Assembly (NCBI RefSeq): GCF_000152985.1
Contig: NZ_CH672395.1
Location: 2,672,461 to 2,736,460 of the forward strand
Direction: 5' to 3'
DNA from: Leeuwenhoekiella blandensis MED217
GTDB taxonomy: Bacteria > Bacteroidota > Bacteroidia > Flavobacteriales > Flavobacteriaceae
DNA length: 64,000 bases
Under the pieces are notes generated by a model, which was given only the letters and a program-made list of their open reading frames with translations, was not told where the DNA came from and did no database searches. Within the stretch, counting starts at the first letter, position 1; the number at the start of each line of letters is the position of its first letter. Shown in pieces: positions 61,993 through 64,000 of this stretch. A program made the position numbers and the translations under genes.

Positions 61993-63267
61993 TTAATGCT
62001 TGAATAAAGGTCTGTGTCCCATCATGTTATTTACCTCTCCTGCAATTTCTTCAAGCTTCTCATCATCTTGATAATTTACAATTGCAGCATCGATAAGCTC
62101 AACCACTTTTTTCATATCCTCTTCTACCAATCCACGAGTCGTTACGGCAGCAACACCAATACGCATTCCTGAAGTTACAAAGGGTGAACGGGTATCAAAC
62201 GGTACCATATTTTTATTAACGGTAATATCTGCTTTTCCTAATGCTTCTTCTGCATCTTTACCGGAAATATCTTTATTTCTCAAGTCGATCAACATCATAT
62301 GATTGTCGGTTCCGCCGGAAATGATATCATAACCTTTAGCTACAAATTCAGCCGCCATAACCGCAGCATTTTTCTTAACCTGAACCATATAGTGTAAGAA
62401 GTCATCAGTAAGCGCTTCACCAAAAGCGATCGCTTTTGCTGCGATGATGTGCTCTAATGGTCCACCTTGATTTCCAGGGAAGATTCCGCTGTCTAATAAA
62501 GACGACATCATTCTTAGGTTTCCGTTCTTCAGCTTGATTCCGAATGGATTTTCAAAATCTTTCCCCATCAAGATCAAACCTCCACGTGGTCCTCTTAAGG
62601 TTTTATGTGTTGTAGTTGTTACAATATGACAATGTGGTACAGGATCACCTATGATTCCTTTTGCGATCAAACCAGCAGGATGTGCCATATCGCATAATAA
62701 AATTGCTCCTACTTTATCTGCGATCTCACGGAAACGCTTATAATCGATCTCACGGCTATATGCTGAAGCACCGGCGATGATCATTTTTGGCTGCTCTTTT
62801 ACCGCAAGTTCTTCGATCTTATCATAGTTCAATAAACCGGTTTCCTGATCTACCCCATAAAACACAGGGTTATATAAACGACCAGAAAAATTTACAGGCG
62901 AACCGTGCGTCAAGTGACCACCATGTGCAAGGTCAAAACCTAAAAAAGTTTCGCCCGGCTTCATCACTGCATGAAAAACTGCAGTATTTGCCTGCGATCC
63001 TGAGTGTGGCTGTACGTTTGCGTACTCGGCACCAAAAAGTTCTTTAGCGCGGTCGATGGCGATTTGCTCTACCACATCTACCACTTCACAACCTCCATAG
63101 TAGCGCTTTCCGGGATACCCTTCGGCGTATTTATTGGTAAGTACAGAGCCAGCAGCTTCCATCACTTGCTCGCTGACGAAGTTCTCTGATGCAATTAACT
63201 CTAAACCATTAAGTTGACGTTGTTTTTCTTCCTGAATAAGATCAAAGATTTCAGTATCCCGTTGCAT
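61993..63267 (-). CDS. glyA: Serine hydroxymethyltransferase
   Basis: PLP enzyme of 424 residues interconverting serine and glycine with tetrahydrofolate in the cytoplasm. It has [36 protein letters not shown] and the Schiff-base Lys222 in [14 protein letters not shown]; all are complete. It links the glycine made by tdh-kbl to one-carbon metabolism. It is divergent from fahA, with promoter matches on both strands in the 109-bp gap. Confidence 0.97.
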   Translation of the reverse strand: MQRDTEIFDLIQEEKQRQLNGLELIASENFVSEQVMEAAGSVLTNKYAEGYPGKRYYGGCEVVDVVEQIAIDRAKELFGAEYANVQPHSGSQANTAVFHAVMKPGETFLGFDLAHGGHLTHGSPVNFSGRLYNPVFYGVDQETGLLNYDKIEELAVKEQPKMIIAGASAYSREIDYKRFREIADKVGAILLCDMAHPAGLIAKGIIGDPVPHCHIVTTTTHKTLRGPRGGLILMGKDFENPFGIKLKNGNLRMMSSLLDSGIFPGNQGGPLEHIIAAKAIAFGEALTDDFLHYMVQVKKNAAVMAAEFVAKGYDIISGGTDNHMMLIDLRNKDISGKDAEEALGKADITVNKNMVPFDTRSPFVTSGMRIGVAAVTTRGLVEEDMKKVVELIDAAIVNYQDDEKLEEIAGEVNNMMGHRPLFKH

Positions 63268-63294
63268 GCTTTATAAAGTTTGTTAAATTAGGTG

Positions 63295-63302
63295 CAAAAG
63301 TA
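63295..63302 (-). promoter_or_regulatory. Probable -7 element for glyA
   Basis: Minus-strand TACTTTTG matches TAnnTTTG, 27 bases before the glyA ATG. No well-spaced -33 TTG is seen. Confidence 0.4.
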
Positions 63303-63312
63303 GTGATTCCAA

Positions 63313-63342
63313 TTGGTTGGTACTATTTTAATTCTATATTTG
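63313..63342 (+). promoter_or_regulatory. Probable fahA promoter
   Basis: A TTG (63313-63315) is followed after 19 bases by TATATTTG (63335-63342), a full match to the Bacteroidota -33/-7 arrangement. It lies 34 bases before the fahA ATG. Confidence 0.6.
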
Positions 63343-63376
63343 AAATGAGCATTTACTAACATTTTATTAAAAATTT

Positions 63377-64000
63377 ATGCCTTCCAAAGCAAACGACCCC
63401 AAACGTAAAACATGGCTGGAGACTCCCGCCCAGACCGACTTTCCTATACAAAATATTCCTTTTGGGGTATTTCTTACCCGTGATGATATCATCACCATTG
63501 GTACGCGTATAGGAGATTTTGCCATCGATCTAGGTGCGTTACATCAGCTTGGCTATTTTGAAGGAATACCGCTCACCGATGATATCTTTTTACAGGATAC
63601 GCTTAATGATTTTATAGCAGACGGTCGCAAAACCTGGCGCGCCGTGCGTAACCGCATTTCTCATATTTTTGAAGAAAGCAATCCAGACTTGCGTGATAAT
63701 GCAGAGCATCGCGATACGGTGATCTTTGCGCTAGACGAGGTCGAAATGCAACTGCCGGTACAGGTAGGAGATTACACCGATTTTTACAGTAGTAAAGAAC
63801 ACGCAACAAACGTGGGCAAACTCTTCCGTGGAAAGGACAGCGAGTTGATGCCCAACTGGATGCATATGCCTGTAGCTTATCACGGGAGAAGCAGCTCTAT
63901 AATTCCTTCGGGAATCCCGGTACACAGACCACAAGGTCAGAAGTTGCCTAATGGAGCTACCGAACCTATTTTTGGTCCTTCGCGCCAATTAGACTTTGAA
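63377..64000 (+). CDS. fahA: Fumarylacetoacetase, 3' end cut by window
   Basis: The last enzyme of tyrosine breakdown, splitting fumarylacetoacetate into fumarate and acetoacetate. The first 208 codons are present and the frame is open to the window end. The N-terminal SH3-like domain begins after TWLETPAQTDFPIQNIPFG. The start of the catalytic domain shows the metal ligand Asp in VGDYTDFYSS, the catalytic His in SSKEHATNVG and AYHGRSSS. This matches true eukaryote-type FAH (about 420 residues when complete), unlike the short FAH-fold protein at 14646. The promoter lies upstream and glyA is divergent. Confidence 0.93.
   Translation, partial: MPSKANDPKRKTWLETPAQTDFPIQNIPFGVFLTRDDIITIGTRIGDFAIDLGALHQLGYFEGIPLTDDIFLQDTLNDFIADGRKTWRAVRNRISHIFEESNPDLRDNAEHRDTVIFALDEVEMQLPVQVGDYTDFYSSKEHATNVGKLFRGKDSELMPNWMHMPVAYHGRSSSIIPSGIPVHRPQGQKLPNGATEPIFGPSRQLDFE

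Noticed and set aside
63268-63376. Possible glycine riboswitch upstream of glyA
   Set aside because: The glyA-fahA gap is only 109 bp, contains promoter boxes on both strands and shows no riboswitch-like helices.
63612-63988. Two minus-strand open frames near the right edge
   Set aside because: They lie opposite the start of fumarylacetoacetase, which runs off the window and explains the region fully.
1-64000. Mobile elements, CRISPR arrays, tRNA or rRNA genes, prophage
   Set aside because: Read for direct repeats, transposase or integrase motifs and RNA-gene signatures; none was found by eye. A tRNA or Rfam scan could still reveal a small RNA.

Overview
The window looks like chromosomal DNA of a marine-type member of the Flavobacteriaceae (Bacteroidota). 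The evidence is a SusC/SusD pair with a CarboxypepD_reg plug, lipoproteins with Bacteroidota-style lipoboxes, the rpmB-rpmG-DUF4295-ftsY block, promoter matches to TAnnTTTG, moderate AT-richness, sparse Shine-Dalgarno signals and several TTG/GTG starts. I cannot name the genus. I saw no rRNA, tRNA, CRISPR array, insertion sequence, integrase or phage gene, so most of this is core chromosome with a few accessory insertions.

Layout. 1-7041: a cut M14 carboxypeptidase, a minimal MscS channel and an M16 protease form a tight plus-strand operon, followed by two hypothetical envelope proteins that converge and overlap. 7074-17034: minus-strand housekeeping block with rimO, ftsY, a 50-residue DUF4295 gene, rpmG, rpmB, cinA, an orphan Hpt protein, a FAH-family hydrolase, a CarboxypepD_reg protein and a DEDDh exonuclease. 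A lipoprotein serine hydrolase and a lipoprotein amidase sit between rimO and ftsY. 17088-23756: a 2-oxoacid dehydrogenase E2, a GT2 glycosyltransferase, recR, and a three-gene UDP-amino-sugar/uronate set (wecB, a TviB/WbpO-like dehydrogenase, a WbpP-like epimerase). 23928-34147: Dps, a full MscS channel, a lipoprotein, a membrane pentapeptide-repeat protein, a GNAT-nitrilase fusion, a very large phosphoesterase/outer-membrane-barrel protein and an HD-domain protein fused to a Pycsar-type membrane effector domain. 34163-42987: a large GAF-domain protein, a TlpA-like lipoprotein and an orphan SusD/SusC pair. 43012-48737: a probable sulfonolipid (capnine) pair made of an alpha-oxoamine synthase and a cysteine-synthase-like enzyme, then oligopeptidase B, YbaB and small genes. 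48744-53097: a luciferase-like oxidoreductase, a LacI regulator and a GH28 enzyme. 53122-55913: the threonine-to-glycine pair kbl-tdh with a divergent Lrp regulator. 55906-64000: a Tat-exported phosphoesterase, an alpha/beta hydrolase, an RDD protein, an M28 peptidase, a Gre-like factor, a degenerate receiver domain, glyA and the first 208 codons of fumarylacetoacetase.

How the parts work together. Translation and secretion genes (rimO, rpmB, rpmG, ftsY) form the conserved backbone. Amino-acid use is prominent: tdh-kbl turns threonine into glycine and acetyl-CoA, glyA links glycine and serine to one-carbon metabolism, the E2 subunit probably serves a branched-chain oxoacid dehydrogenase, fahA closes tyrosine breakdown, and several exported peptidases (M14, M16, S9, M28) supply substrates. 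Envelope building is represented by nucleotide-sugar genes, SusCD and the possible sulfonolipid genes.

The most unusual items are the HD/Pycsar-effector fusion without a cyclase, the phosphoesterase/kinase-like/barrel protein, the sulfonolipid pair, the receiver domain without a phosphoacceptor aspartate next to a Gre-like factor, and a CG-centred palindrome that could be the LacI operator in front of the GH28 gene. All functional calls come from reading the sequence; no database search was run.
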